Shown here one piece after another: positions 1-8,410 of a stretch of 64,000 bases of DNA. Made by a program: the position numbers and the translations under genes. Position 1 is the stretch's first letter, and every line of letters starts with the position of its first letter. Below the pieces are notes generated by a model. That model ran no database searches. It saw only the letters and a list, made by a program, of their open reading frames with translations, and was not told the origin of the DNA. This DNA comes from Mycolicibacterium psychrotolerans (lineage in GTDB: Bacteria; Actinomycetota; Actinomycetes; Mycobacteriales; Mycobacteriaceae): positions 4,960,001-5,024,000 of the forward strand of contig NZ_AP022574.1 of NCBI RefSeq assembly GCF_010729305.1. The letters run 5' to 3'.

Positions 1-240
1 GTCACCCCCGTCGCCTCGCACCTCGGCTTCACGCCGCTGCCGTGGGAGTTCTTCGGCGCGCTCGTCGCACTGACGATCGGCTATCTGGTGCTGGTCGACG
101 TCACCAAGTCGGTGTTCTACGCCGAGCCGATGCTTCTGGCGGGCGCACCGCACCGCACCCGCGGAGACGTCCACCGCATTCATCGCCGGGCCGCCCGGTT
201 CAGTCACGCCGACCGGCTGCCCGCGGCGGCACCGCGATGA
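1..240 (+). CDS. C-terminal end of an Mg2+-type P-type ATPase (partial)
   Basis: Frame 1 is open from the window edge to the TGA at 238-240 and encodes the last 79 residues of a larger protein. It contains the pattern LPWEFFGALVAL followed by IGYLVLVDVTKSVFY. This final transmembrane hairpin with a conserved K..FY is typical of the C-terminus of MgtA/MgtB-like P3-type ATPases. The last ~30 residues are basic and cytosolic. The stop overlaps the next ATPase gene by 4 nt (ATGA at 237-240), so the two are translationally coupled. Assignment rests only on the tail; the catalytic domains are outside the window. Confidence 0.6.
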   Translation, partial: VTPVASHLGFTPLPWEFFGALVALTIGYLVLVDVTKSVFYAEPMLLAGAPHRTRGDVHRIHRRAARFSHADRLPAAAPR

Positions 241-2540
241 CCGCCATGCTCGCGCGGTGGAGCCGGTACCTGGAACCGGCGTTGACCCTGTTCACCGTCG
301 GAGCCCTCGCTGCCGGCGGGATCGCCTGGGCCGCGGGCCAACAGCGGATCGCGGACGGCTGCTGGATCGTCGGCACCCTGGCGGCACTGGCGCCGGCCGT
401 GTGGTGGGTCATCGCAACGCTGCGCCACGGCCGGGCGGGTGTCGACGTCATCGCGGTGCTCTCCCTGGTCGGCACGCTGGTGGTGGGTGAGTACCTCGCC
501 GGTGCGCTGATCGCGGTGATGCTGGCCGGCGGCCGTGCGCTCGAAGCGGCGGCCCAGCGCCGCGCCTCCCACGATCTGCAGGCACTGCTGGCGCACGCAC
601 CGCGATCGGCCAACCGCCGCACCGGCGAGACGGTGCGTACGATCTCCCTCGACGACGTGGTCGTCGACGACCTGCTGGTCGTCAGGCCCGGCGAGGTCGT
701 CCCGGTCGACGGACGAGTCACCGGCACGGTGGCCGTCCTCGACGAGTCGGTGCTCACCGGTGAACCGCTGCACGTCGAGCACCCCGCCGGCGACATGGTC
801 CGCAGCGGCGCCGTCAACGCCGGAGGGGCGTTCGAGCTGCGGGCGACCGCCACCGCCGCGAACAGCACCTACGCCGGAATCGTCCGGCTGGCCCGGGAGG
901 CGGGCGCCGAGAGCGCCCCCATCATCCGGCTCGCCGACCGGATCGCCGCCTGGTTCCTGCCCGTCACGCTGCTGACCGCCGGGGCGGCATGGTGGTACAG
1001 CGGCTCGGCGGCACGGGCCGTCGCGGTGCTGGTGGTCGCGACCCCCTGTCCGCTGCTGCTCGCCGCCCCGGTCGCGATAGTGTCGGGACTGTCGCGCGCC
1101 TCCCGCCGCGGAGTGGTGATCCGCAGCGGCGGTGCGCTCGAAAGCCTCGGCCGTGCAACCACTCTCGTGCTCGACAAGACCGGCACCCTGACTCAGGGCC
1201 GCCCGACTGTCCTGGAGACCCTCACCGCGCCCGGACACCGGGCGGCCGACGTGCTGACACTCGCCGCCTCGGTGGACCAGATGTCGGCCCATGTCCTCGC
1301 CGAGGCCATCGTCGACGAGGCGCTGGCCCAGGGGCTGGAACTCGCGCTGCCGGCGGCCGTCACCGAGGAACCCGGCCGGGGCGCCACCGCGACCATCGAC
1401 CACCGCAGCGTGTACGTGGGCAAGCTGGGCGCCGATACCCTGACCGCGCCGTGGGCCCGGTCGGCGTCGAACCGGGCCCGGCTGGATTCCGCGGCCATCG
1501 CCTGGGTCTGTGTCGACGGTGAGCCCGTCGGGGCCGTGCTGCTGCGCGACCCTCTTCGCCGCGATGCTCCCCGCACCATCCGACGACTGCGCACGGCCGG
1601 GTTGGACCGCCTCGTCATGCTGACGGGCGACCGCCCGGATCCCGCCCGCGAGGTCGGCGCCGTACTGGGTCTGGACGCCGTCTACGCCCAGCAGAGCCCC
1701 GCCGACAAGGTCGCGGCCGTCCGCACCGAACGCGAATCCGCGACGACGATCATGGTGGGCGACGGAGTCAACGACGCGCCCGCGTTGGCCGCCGCGACGG
1801 TCGGCGTCGCGATGGGCGCGCGCGGCGCCACCGCGTCGTCGGAGGCCGCCGACATCGTGCTGACCACCAACCGGCTGGACCGGCTGGCCGATGCGATGGA
1901 CATCGCCCGCTGGTCCCGGCGTATCGCCGTGCAGAGTGCCGGCGTCGGCATGGCGTTGTCGGGTGTGGCGATGGCGGCGGCAGCCGTCGGCTGGTTGCCG
2001 CCCGCGTGGGGAGCGTTGCTGCAGGAGGGCATCGACGTCGCGGTGATCCTCAACGCACTGCGGGCGCTGGGCGCCGACCCCGGCACGCACGTCGACCTTC
2101 CGTCGGATACCGGAGAACTGTTGCGGCGCTTCGCCTCCGAGCACGACGAGCTGCGTGAGGCGGTCGGGCTGCTGCGCGAGGCCGCCGATCAACTGGTCGG
2201 CGCCGATCCCGCGGCGCTGGCCACACTGACCCGCGCCCACGACTTCCTGACCGAGCGGCTGCTGCCCCACGAACTCGCCGAGGAGACCCAGCTCTACCCG
2301 GCGCTGGCCCGCCCGCTCGGCGGTGGCGAGGCCACCGCGACGATGAGCCGGACCCACGCCGAGATCCAGCGGCTGTCCGACCGGATCGGCACCCACGTCG
2401 CACTCGCCCGCACTTCCGGCGGCGTTGCGCCCGATCAGACCGAGGACCTGCTCGCCTGCCTCTACGGGCTCTACGCCCTGCTGCAGCTGCATTTCCTGCA
2501 GGAGGAGGAGAACTACTTCACGCTCACCGGTGACCAGTGA
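237..2540 (+). CDS. P1B-type metal ATPase with TPC motif and C-terminal hemerythrin domain (P1B-5-like)
   Basis: A 767-residue heavy-metal ATPase without an N-terminal metal-binding domain. The ATG at 237 overlaps the stop of the preceding ATPase. Visible landmarks are the actuator motif LTGEP, the membrane metal motif VVATPCPLLL (TPC, near residue 268) in place of CPC/CPH/SPC, the phosphorylation site DKTGTLT (about 312) and the hinge GDGVNDAP. After residue ~620 a hemerythrin-like four-helix domain follows, with EHDEL, LLPHELAEE, SRTHAEI and LLQLHFLQEEENYF supplying His/Glu ligands for a di-iron site. Known family: P1B-5 ATPases, including Nia of Sinorhizobium, combine TPC with a hemerythrin tail and have been linked to Ni/Fe export. 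Inference: an Fe2+/Ni2+ exporter whose tail may sense O2 or iron, which fits the hypoxia cluster downstream. Confidence 0.85.
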   Translation: MTAMLARWSRYLEPALTLFTVGALAAGGIAWAAGQQRIADGCWIVGTLAALAPAVWWVIATLRHGRAGVDVIAVLSLVGTLVVGEYLAGALIAVMLAGGRALEAAAQRRASHDLQALLAHAPRSANRRTGETVRTISLDDVVVDDLLVVRPGEVVPVDGRVTGTVAVLDESVLTGEPLHVEHPAGDMVRSGAVNAGGAFELRATATAANSTYAGIVRLAREAGAESAPIIRLADRIAAWFLPVTLLTAGAAWWYSGSAARAVAVLVVATPCPLLLAAPVAIVSGLSRASRRGVVIRSGGALESLGRATTLVLDKTGTLTQGRPTVLETLTAPGHRAADVLTLAASVDQMSAHVLAEAIVDEALAQGLELALPAAVTEEPGRGATATIDHRSVYVGKLGADTLTAPWARSASNRARLDSAAIAWVCVDGEPVGAVLLRDPLRRDAPRTIRRLRTAGLDRLVMLTGDRPDPAREVGAVLGLDAVYAQQSPADKVAAVRTERESATTIMVGDGVNDAPALAAATVGVAMGARGATASSEAADIVLTTNRLDRLADAMDIARWSRRIAVQSAGVGMALSGVAMAAAAVGWLPPAWGALLQEGIDVAVILNALRALGADPGTHVDLPSDTGELLRRFASEHDELREAVGLLREAADQLVGADPAALATLTRAHDFLTERLLPHELAEETQLYPALARPLGGGEATATMSRTHAEIQRLSDRIGTHVALARTSGGVAPDQTEDLLACLYGLYALLQLHFLQEEENYFTLTGDQ

Positions 2541-2631
2541 CGTGACCAAGGACTCTTTCTGCGTTGCCGTGCAGGGACATAGCGTCGGGGCCGACGAGAC
2601 ACACGGACACCCCACGGAATCGGAGAACGCG

Positions 2632-3441
2632 ATGTCGGACACCACGCCATCCGGCGACCGGCCGGTGATCGCCGGCATCGACGGCTCGGCGGCAGCACTG
2701 CACGCGGCCGAGTGGGCCGCCGACGAAGCGGTCGCCCGCGGCGTGCCGTTGCGGCTGGTCTATGTGACCAAGGCACGGCACACCAGCACCGACGACTACA
2801 ACGACGACGTCCACCACGGCCGAACGGCGCTGCAGGAGGCGAGCGTGGCCATCGGGTCACGGTGTCCACGGCTTCCCATCAGCACCTCGATCGTCGGCGG
2901 GCCCGCGGGAGCGGCCCTGGTCGCACTGTCCACCCAGGCCGAGATGGTGTGCGTCGGCTCTGTCGGCATCGGCCGTTACGCCCGATCGATCCTCGGGTCG
3001 ACCGCGTCGGAACTTGCCGAGAAGTCCTCGTGCCCGGCGGCGGTGATCCGCCCCGCGGACGACACGGCGGGGCACGGCGTCAACTGGATCGTGGTCGCTG
3101 TCAACGACGATCCCGACAACACCGCGGTGGTCGACTGCGCGATGCACGAAGCGGCGCTGCGGGACGCGCCGGTGCTGGCGCTGGGCGACCGGGCGACCGC
3201 GACGGCTCCGCACAAGCTCGACAACGATGTCCGGGAATTGCGCCACCGATACCCCGGTGTGCACGTGTACCCGATCGCCGAGCGCGCCGATGTCAGGCAC
3301 TTCCTCAAGAAGCACCGGGAGCGGGTGCAGCTCGCAGTGATCGGCAGCACGGAGTCAGGGGATCTCGCGGAGATCATCGGCCACCGCGAGCACCCGATGT
3401 ACCGGCACGCGAACGCCTCGGCACTGGTGGTACGGCATTGA
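2632..3441 (+). CDS. Universal stress protein, two USP domains, second degenerate
   Basis: A 269-residue tandem USP starting at ATG 2632. Domain 1 begins VIAGIDGSAAALHAAEW and keeps an ATP-loop-like GSVGIGRYARSILGSTAS (G-x2-G-x9-G-S). In domain 2 (from about residue 145) the loop is eroded (GSTESGDLAEIIGHREHP), so ATP binding there is unlikely. The ending HANASALVVRH resembles that of the USP at 9220-9978. A longer in-frame extension back to 2425 would overlap the ATPase and is not credible. The next USP starts 43 nt downstream on the same strand. USPs of this class belong to the DosR regulon in M. tuberculosis (Rv1996/Rv2005c group), but no convincing DosR box precedes this copy. Confidence 0.85.
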   Translation: MSDTTPSGDRPVIAGIDGSAAALHAAEWAADEAVARGVPLRLVYVTKARHTSTDDYNDDVHHGRTALQEASVAIGSRCPRLPISTSIVGGPAGAALVALSTQAEMVCVGSVGIGRYARSILGSTASELAEKSSCPAAVIRPADDTAGHGVNWIVVAVNDDPDNTAVVDCAMHEAALRDAPVLALGDRATATAPHKLDNDVRELRHRYPGVHVYPIAERADVRHFLKKHRERVQLAVIGSTESGDLAEIIGHREHPMYRHANASALVVRH

Positions 3442-3484
3442 TTTCTGCTGCGCCGATCGGCGAGAGAACATCTCAGGAGTCCTC

Positions 3485-4366
3485 ATGACCAAGTCCAACA
3501 CCGAGTACGGGATCGTCGTCGGCATCGACGGCTCCCCCGAGGCACATGCCGCGATCCGGTGGGCCGCCGACGAGGCGTTGCTGCGCCGGGAGCCCGTCAC
3601 GCTGATGCACGTGGTGGCGCCCATCGTCGTCACCTGGCCGATCGAGAGCGTCGAGTTCAGCTACGCGCAGTGGCAGGAGGACAACGCCCGATACCAGATC
3701 GAGCAGGCGCAGAAGACGTTGCAGGCCTCCGTCGGTGACGCCGCCGCGCCGCCCGTTCGCGCGGTGCTGCGCCACGACGGCGTCGTCACCGAGCTGGCGG
3801 CCGCATCGGCGAAGGCGACACTGATGGTCGTCGGCAGCCGCGGGCTCGGCCCGATCGGCGGGGTCCTGCTGGGCTCGGCGAGCCGGAACCTGTTGCACCA
3901 CGCCAAGTGTCCGGTCGTCGTCACCAAGGCCGACGCGATGAAGTCCCCCGAACGCACCGCGCCCGTCCTGCTGGGTGTCGACGGCACCCCGGCCTCCGAA
4001 GCCGCCACGGCGTTCGCCTTCGACGAGGCCTCCCGCCGCGGCGTCGACCTGGTGGCGCTGCACGCCTGGAGCGATGTCGGCGTGTTCCCGATCCTGGGGA
4101 TGGACTGGCACAAGTACGAGCAGGAAGGCCACGAGATCCTCGGCGAGCGGCTGGCGGGCTGGCAGGAGCGCTATCCCGACGTCCACGTGCAGCGCCGCAT
4201 CGTGTGTGACCGCCCGGCGCGCTGGCTCGTCGACGAGTCGCGGAAGGCCCAGTTGGTGGTCGTCGGCAGCCGCGGTCGGGGCGGCATCCCGGGCATGCTG
4301 CTGGGCTCGGTGAGCACCGCAGTGGCCGAATCCGCTTCGGCGCCTGCCGTTGTGGTGCCGAGCTAG
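3485..4366 (+). CDS. Universal stress protein with two ATP-binding USP domains
   Basis: A 293-residue canonical tandem USP. Both domains keep the ATP-binding loop: GSRGLGPIGGVLLGSAS (residues ~120-136) and GSRGRGGIPGMLLGSVS (~262-278). Each domain opens with a VGIDGSP/LGVDGTP strand-turn. The start ATG at 3485 has CAGGAG a few bases upstream. It follows the preceding USP by 43 nt and probably shares its transcript. The layout matches M. tuberculosis Rv2623/Rv2005c-type ATP-binding USPs that slow growth in dormancy. It converges with the wax-ester synthase gene, whose stop lies 1 nt away. Confidence 0.9.
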   Translation: MTKSNTEYGIVVGIDGSPEAHAAIRWAADEALLRREPVTLMHVVAPIVVTWPIESVEFSYAQWQEDNARYQIEQAQKTLQASVGDAAAPPVRAVLRHDGVVTELAAASAKATLMVVGSRGLGPIGGVLLGSASRNLLHHAKCPVVVTKADAMKSPERTAPVLLGVDGTPASEAATAFAFDEASRRGVDLVALHAWSDVGVFPILGMDWHKYEQEGHEILGERLAGWQERYPDVHVQRRIVCDRPARWLVDESRKAQLVVVGSRGRGGIPGMLLGSVSTAVAESASAPAVVVPS

Positions 4367-4367
4367 C

Positions 4368-5732
4368 TCAACCGGCGGCCGCGGCGAGGGTGTCCACCGC
4401 TGACTCGATACCCCGCGCGAGCTCATCGAGGTCCGAGGCGGCGTCGAAATCCCCGAGGATCCCGAAGACCAGCTCGTCGGCGTAACTGAGGATCGCCACA
4501 CCGGTGCGCAACCGCATCGCGATGGGAGGGACCGGCAGCACGCGGATGACGCGACGCCCCATGATGGTCATCGGCTTGCGGGGGCCGGGCACGTTCGTCG
4601 CCAAGGTGACGATGCCGCGTTGAGGCAGCCGGGTCAGCGCCCGCACCGCCCACGCCGTCACGGGGAACGGCACCAGATTGGATATCGCGACGAAGACGCC
4701 TCCCGCCTCGCGCTGCCCGCTGCCCTTGGCGCGGGACAGCCGGCGGTGTACGGCTTGCAACTGCTCGACCGGGTCCTCCTTGTCGGCGGGCAGGCTGGGC
4801 AGCATCAGCGATACCCTGTTGTCGGTGCGGTCCGCGGCGTCGTTCGAGCGGATCGACACCGGCACCAGGGTGCGCAGCGATGTGCGCTTGGGTGTCTCCC
4901 CCCGGCGCTCCAACGCCGCACGGTAGCTGCTGGTTATCGCGGCCAGTGCCACGTCATTGACCGTGACGTCGAACGAATCACAAATTCGCGCAACGTCTTC
5001 TAGCCTCACGACGGCGGCACTGAACCTCCGCATGGCCGACACCGGACCGTTGAGGGACGATGTCTCGGCCGGCCGCAGGATGCCGCTGGTGACCTGCAGC
5101 GCCCCGCCGACCGCCAGCGCCGAGACCCGCGTCACCGCGGTGGCCGCCCGCCACATGCCGCCGGCCCAGCGCACCGGATTGAGCCCGATCCCCGACCGGG
5201 AGAACGGCGTGTCCGCCGACTGCCGGGCGGCGCGGATCTCGGTGTCGTAGCTCGGCGCCCCACCGGTGTCGCCGAGGCGGGAGAACAGGTGCATCGTCGC
5301 GATGCCGTCGGCGATGCAGTGGTGGATCTTCATCAGCACCGCCCACCTGCCCTCGTCGAGGCCCTCGATGACCCAGCATTCCCACAGCGGCCGGTCGCGG
5401 TCGAGGCGGCGCCCCATCACCTCGGCGACGAACCGGTGGAGGGCCGCATCGTCGCCCGGACTCGGCAGCGCGGCCCGGTGCACGTGGTGGGACAGGTCGA
5501 AGTCGGGGTCGTCCTGCCACTCCGGCGGGCCGAGATCCAGGAGATGCGTGCGTAACACCTGCCGGAAGCGCGGGATGTCGGCGACCCGGTCGGCGACCCC
5601 GGTCACGAGCGCGTCGATATCGGGCATCGGACCCTCGAGGATCGACAGGCCGCCCACAGCGAGGCTGACATGGCGGTCGGAGTCCTCGGCTTCCAGGAAG
5701 CCGGCGTCCAGGTTTGTCAGATGCTCCACCAC
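4368..5732 (-). CDS. Wax ester synthase/diacylglycerol acyltransferase (WS/DGAT family)
   Basis: 454 residues, the usual length for the bacterial family that makes triacylglycerol or wax ester from acyl-CoA. The protein opens with HLTNLDAGFLEAED and has the catalytic HHxxxDG motif in MKIHHCIADGIATMHL at about residue 132. Family-typical NVPGPRKPMTIMGRRV and VPPIAMRLRTGVAILSY blocks are in the C-terminal half. The start is set at tandem GTG codons (5732, 5729) behind a GGAGAG stretch; upstream in-frame sequence is not family-like. A DosR-like palindrome lies 33 nt upstream. In M. tuberculosis a member of this family, Tgs1, is the DosR-induced triacylglycerol synthase. Inferred role: storage lipid synthesis on entry into dormancy. 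Confidence 0.92.
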   Translation of the reverse strand: MVEHLTNLDAGFLEAEDSDRHVSLAVGGLSILEGPMPDIDALVTGVADRVADIPRFRQVLRTHLLDLGPPEWQDDPDFDLSHHVHRAALPSPGDDAALHRFVAEVMGRRLDRDRPLWECWVIEGLDEGRWAVLMKIHHCIADGIATMHLFSRLGDTGGAPSYDTEIRAARQSADTPFSRSGIGLNPVRWAGGMWRAATAVTRVSALAVGGALQVTSGILRPAETSSLNGPVSAMRRFSAAVVRLEDVARICDSFDVTVNDVALAAITSSYRAALERRGETPKRTSLRTLVPVSIRSNDAADRTDNRVSLMLPSLPADKEDPVEQLQAVHRRLSRAKGSGQREAGGVFVAISNLVPFPVTAWAVRALTRLPQRGIVTLATNVPGPRKPMTIMGRRVIRVLPVPPIAMRLRTGVAILSYADELVFGILGDFDAASDLDELARGIESAVDTLAAAAG

Positions 5733-5764
5733 CTCACTCTCCGGCGGGGTCGCCGGGGGCGGAA

Positions 5765-5778
5765 GGGGCCGATGTCCC
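5765..5778 (-). promoter_or_regulatory. Candidate DosR box upstream of the WS/DGAT gene
   Basis: The core GGGGCCGATGTCCC matches 10 of 14 positions of the DosR palindrome core GGGACTWWAGTCCC, with both GGG and CCC arms intact. It lies between the stop of the Rv2004c-like gene (5800) and the WS/DGAT start (5732). Confidence 0.6.
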
Positions 5779-5799
5779 TTGCAGCCGGGACCAACCGCC

Positions 5800-7299
5800 C
5801 TACTGCCCGGATGCGCAGTACCGCTGATGCGCCTCCGCGATCGACTCCTCGACCGGACGGGTGGTGTCGAGGCGATGGGCCTGCAGCCAGTCCTCGTGAG
5901 CGTCGCTGAGGGCGGCGGCAATCTCCGGCGTGGCGTCCGAGGCCGACGGTCCCCGCGCAGCGACCCGGCGCATCGCCGCCTCGACCGGTGCACCGCAGAC
6001 GAATTCGACCACTTCCGAGGCGGTCTCGCGACCGACGTCGCGTGCCTGTTGCCGGTGAGCCGCGTCCCGCCAGGTCCCGTCGAGGATCACCGGCCAGCCC
6101 AGCGTCAGCAGCTCGCGGGCGCGGCGCAGCACCTCGTCGTACACCGCGGCGACCTGACCGGGGGCGTACAGGCCGGCGTCGAGCGTGCCGGTCGCACCGC
6201 TGAGCAGCCCTTCCTCATGCAGCTGCCTGCGCACCTCGTCGGTGGACACGACGCGCGCGCCGGTGCGGTTCGCGAGCCCCCACGCCACGGTCGACTTCCC
6301 GGTCCCGGGCCCGCCGCCGATCACGACGAGGCGCACGGCACCGGAACGCAGATGGCGTAGCGCGATGTCGAGGTGATGTTGCGCGTCCACCGCCGCGTCG
6401 GCGTGTCCCTGGGTGACCCGGACGCAATCGACCTTGGCGCGCACCACGGCCCGATAGGCGACGCAGAAGTCGGCCAGCGGGCGCGGAGCCGGGTCGGCCG
6501 CCTCGGCGCGGTAGGCCTCGAGGAACCGGCCTGCGAGGTCGGGCCGACCGCAGAACTCGAGATCCATCGCCAGGAACGCGGCGTCGTCGAGGCCGTCGAC
6601 GTAACGCAACCGGTCGTCGAACTCCAGGCAGTCAAGCAGGACGGGCCCGTCAGCAGTGCAGAAGATGTCGTCGGCCAGCAGGTCACCGTGGCCGTCGACG
6701 ATGCGACGCTGCGCGATCCGCTGGGCGAACAGTGCTGTCCGCCCTTCCAGCAACCGGGTTGCGCGCGTGGCGATCTCGTCGACGGAGTCGGCGGCGACGA
6801 CGAAGCCCGCATGCCTGCGCAACTCACTCAGGTTCTCCTCCCACCGCCCGGCCGTGGCAGCCGCGGTCGCCTGCGCGTCGATGGCAGGACCGCGCGCGGC
6901 GCCGCGATGGAAACCGGCGAGCAGGGCGGCGATCCCGGCGAGATCCGCCTCGACGGCCGCTCCGCCGCGGACCAGCGTGGCCAGCCGCGCCTCATCCGGA
7001 TACCGCCGCATCACCACCACGGGTTCGCGCCCCCCTGCCGGGGTCTGGAAGTAGCCGATGCCCTCGTAACTGCCGGGAGCCAGCCGGCGGTTCAGCTCGA
7101 GCTCGCGGCGGCACGCGGCATCACGGCTCGCCACCGTGGTGAAGTCGCAGAAGTCGGTGCGCACCGCCTTCTTGGCCTTGTATGCCCGGGCACCCATCAG
7201 CGCCACCACGCCGGTATGGGTCTCGTGCACGTCCGCACACAGGTTGCCGGGCACGGTCCAGGGTTCGGACACCTGGTGCCCGGCGGCGACGTCGGCCAT
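5800..7299 (-). CDS. Two-domain kinase/AAA-type ATPase, Rv2004c-like (DosR-regulon protein)
   Basis: 499 residues, close to the M. tuberculosis DosR-regulon protein Rv2004c. The N-terminal ~310 residues resemble an aminoglycoside-phosphotransferase-like kinase fold, with IVDGHGDLLADDIF as the catalytic-loop candidate and VLLDCLEFDDRLR as the metal-loop candidate. The C-terminal part is a zeta-toxin/chloramphenicol-phosphotransferase-like P-loop kinase with Walker A GGGPGTGKST at about residue 326. The start is ATG 7299; in-frame sequence further upstream enters the divergent promoter region. The substrate is unknown. The gene is divergent from the nitroreductase at 7427, with a shared DosR-like box between them. 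Confidence 0.85.
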   Translation of the reverse strand: MADVAAGHQVSEPWTVPGNLCADVHETHTGVVALMGARAYKAKKAVRTDFCDFTTVASRDAACRRELELNRRLAPGSYEGIGYFQTPAGGREPVVVMRRYPDEARLATLVRGGAAVEADLAGIAALLAGFHRGAARGPAIDAQATAAATAGRWEENLSELRRHAGFVVAADSVDEIATRATRLLEGRTALFAQRIAQRRIVDGHGDLLADDIFCTADGPVLLDCLEFDDRLRYVDGLDDAAFLAMDLEFCGRPDLAGRFLEAYRAEAADPAPRPLADFCVAYRAVVRAKVDCVRVTQGHADAAVDAQHHLDIALRHLRSGAVRLVVIGGGPGTGKSTVAWGLANRTGARVVSTDEVRRQLHEEGLLSGATGTLDAGLYAPGQVAAVYDEVLRRARELLTLGWPVILDGTWRDAAHRQQARDVGRETASEVVEFVCGAPVEAAMRRVAARGPSASDATPEIAAALSDAHEDWLQAHRLDTTRPVEESIAEAHQRYCASGQ

Positions 7300-7356
7300 G
7301 CGTCCACTGTGCCGGAGGACGCCCCAGCGCGGGCAGAGCCGGAGGGCCCGCCGTTG

Positions 7357-7370
7357 AGGACCATTGACCC
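7357..7370. promoter_or_regulatory. Candidate DosR box in a divergent promoter
   Basis: The core AGGACCATTGACCC matches 10 of 14 positions of GGGACTWWAGTCCC. It lies about 55 nt from both divergent starts (7299 on minus, 7427 on plus), so one dimer pair could serve both the Rv2004c-like gene and the Acg-like gene. Confidence 0.62.
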
Positions 7371-7426
7371 TGGCCGCTGCAACCGGGGCTGGGCAACAGT
7401 TGAGCCAAGCGAAACGGAGGGCGCGA

Positions 7427-8407
7427 ATGCGCGACATCGGCGTGGACCCCGAGGTGATCAGCGATGCCGTGTGGCTGGCCTGCCGCGCACCGTCGTTGTA
7501 CAACAGCCAGCCGTGGCGGTGGGTCGTCGATGCGGCGGGTATCGAGCTCTTCGCCGATCCGGATCGGGCACCGGCCCGCACCGACACCAGTGGGCGGGAG
7601 GTGCTGATCGCCTGCGGCGCCGTCCTCGACCACTTCCGGGTGGCCATGGCCGTGGCGGGGTGGATGACCTACGTCGAGAGTTTCCCCAATCCCAACAACC
7701 TCGATCACGTGGCGACGATCGGGTGCGATCCGATGGATTTCGTCACCGATGGACACCGTCAGCGCGCCGACGCCATTCTGCGCAGGCACACCGATCGGTT
7801 GCCGTTCGCCGCGCCCCCGCAGTGGGACGCCGTTCTGGGGCGGCTTGCCGAGGACGAGGGCCGCGACGTCCGCATCGACGCGATCTCACGCGAGGCGCGC
7901 CGTCACCTGGCCGACGCCTCCGCTCTGACGGTCTCGGCTCGCCTCTACGACTCGTCGTATCACGCCGAGCTTCTCGGGTGGACAAGCGATGTCGCTGTTG
8001 CCGAGGGGATTCCGGCCAGCTCGCTGCTCACCGCAGGGGAAAGCGAACGGGTGGACATCGGCCGGCGCTTTCCCACCGTCCGGCACGACGACCGGCGGGC
8101 CGAGCTTGCCGAGGACCACGCGGAAGTCGTGGTGCTGTCCACCTACGACGACAACCGGCACAGCGTGCTGCGATGTGGCGAGGTGCTCTCCGCGGTACTG
8201 CTGGACGCGACGATGGCGGGACTCGCGACGTGCCCGCTGACCCACCTCACCGAGGTGCCCGCCAGCCGGGAGATCCTCGCGGAGCTGATCGGGCACCGTG
8301 GCCACCCGCAGGTGGTCGTCCGCGTCGGGGTGGCGCCCGGCCACGATGATGTCGAGCCACCGACACCACGACGTCGCCTGGACGATGTCCTCGAGTTCGC
8401 GGTGTGA
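7427..8407 (+). CDS. Acg-family nitroreductase-like flavoprotein
   Basis: 326 residues starting at ATG 7427 behind a GGAGGG Shine-Dalgarno sequence. The motif ACRAPSLYNSQPWRW near the N-terminus and ATCPLTHLTEVPASREIL near the C-terminus are typical of the Acg family (Rv2032, Rv3127, Rv3131 in M. tuberculosis). These nitroreductase-fold proteins bind FMN but are reported to lack normal reductase activity. Inferred role: flavin sequestration or stress adaptation in hypoxia. It is followed after 3 nt by a USP gene, so the two form an operon. A second paralogue lies at 10594-11586. Confidence 0.9.
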   Translation: MRDIGVDPEVISDAVWLACRAPSLYNSQPWRWVVDAAGIELFADPDRAPARTDTSGREVLIACGAVLDHFRVAMAVAGWMTYVESFPNPNNLDHVATIGCDPMDFVTDGHRQRADAILRRHTDRLPFAAPPQWDAVLGRLAEDEGRDVRIDAISREARRHLADASALTVSARLYDSSYHAELLGWTSDVAVAEGIPASSLLTAGESERVDIGRRFPTVRHDDRRAELAEDHAEVVVLSTYDDNRHSVLRCGEVLSAVLLDATMAGLATCPLTHLTEVPASREILAELIGHRGHPQVVVRVGVAPGHDDVEPPTPRRRLDDVLEFAV

Positions 8408-8410
8408 GCC

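Noticed and set aside
2541..2631. Possible DosR box upstream of the USP at 2632 (AGGGACATAGCGTCGGGG)
   Set aside because: Only one half-site fits (8 of 14 core positions) and the second arm is wrong. The gene may be read from the ATPase promoter.
204..2678. A very long minus-strand ORF (824 codons) antisense to the P1B ATPase
   Set aside because: Its translation is low-complexity and Gly/Arg/Gln/Asp-rich, with no family pattern. It is a GC-bias shadow of the plus-strand gene.
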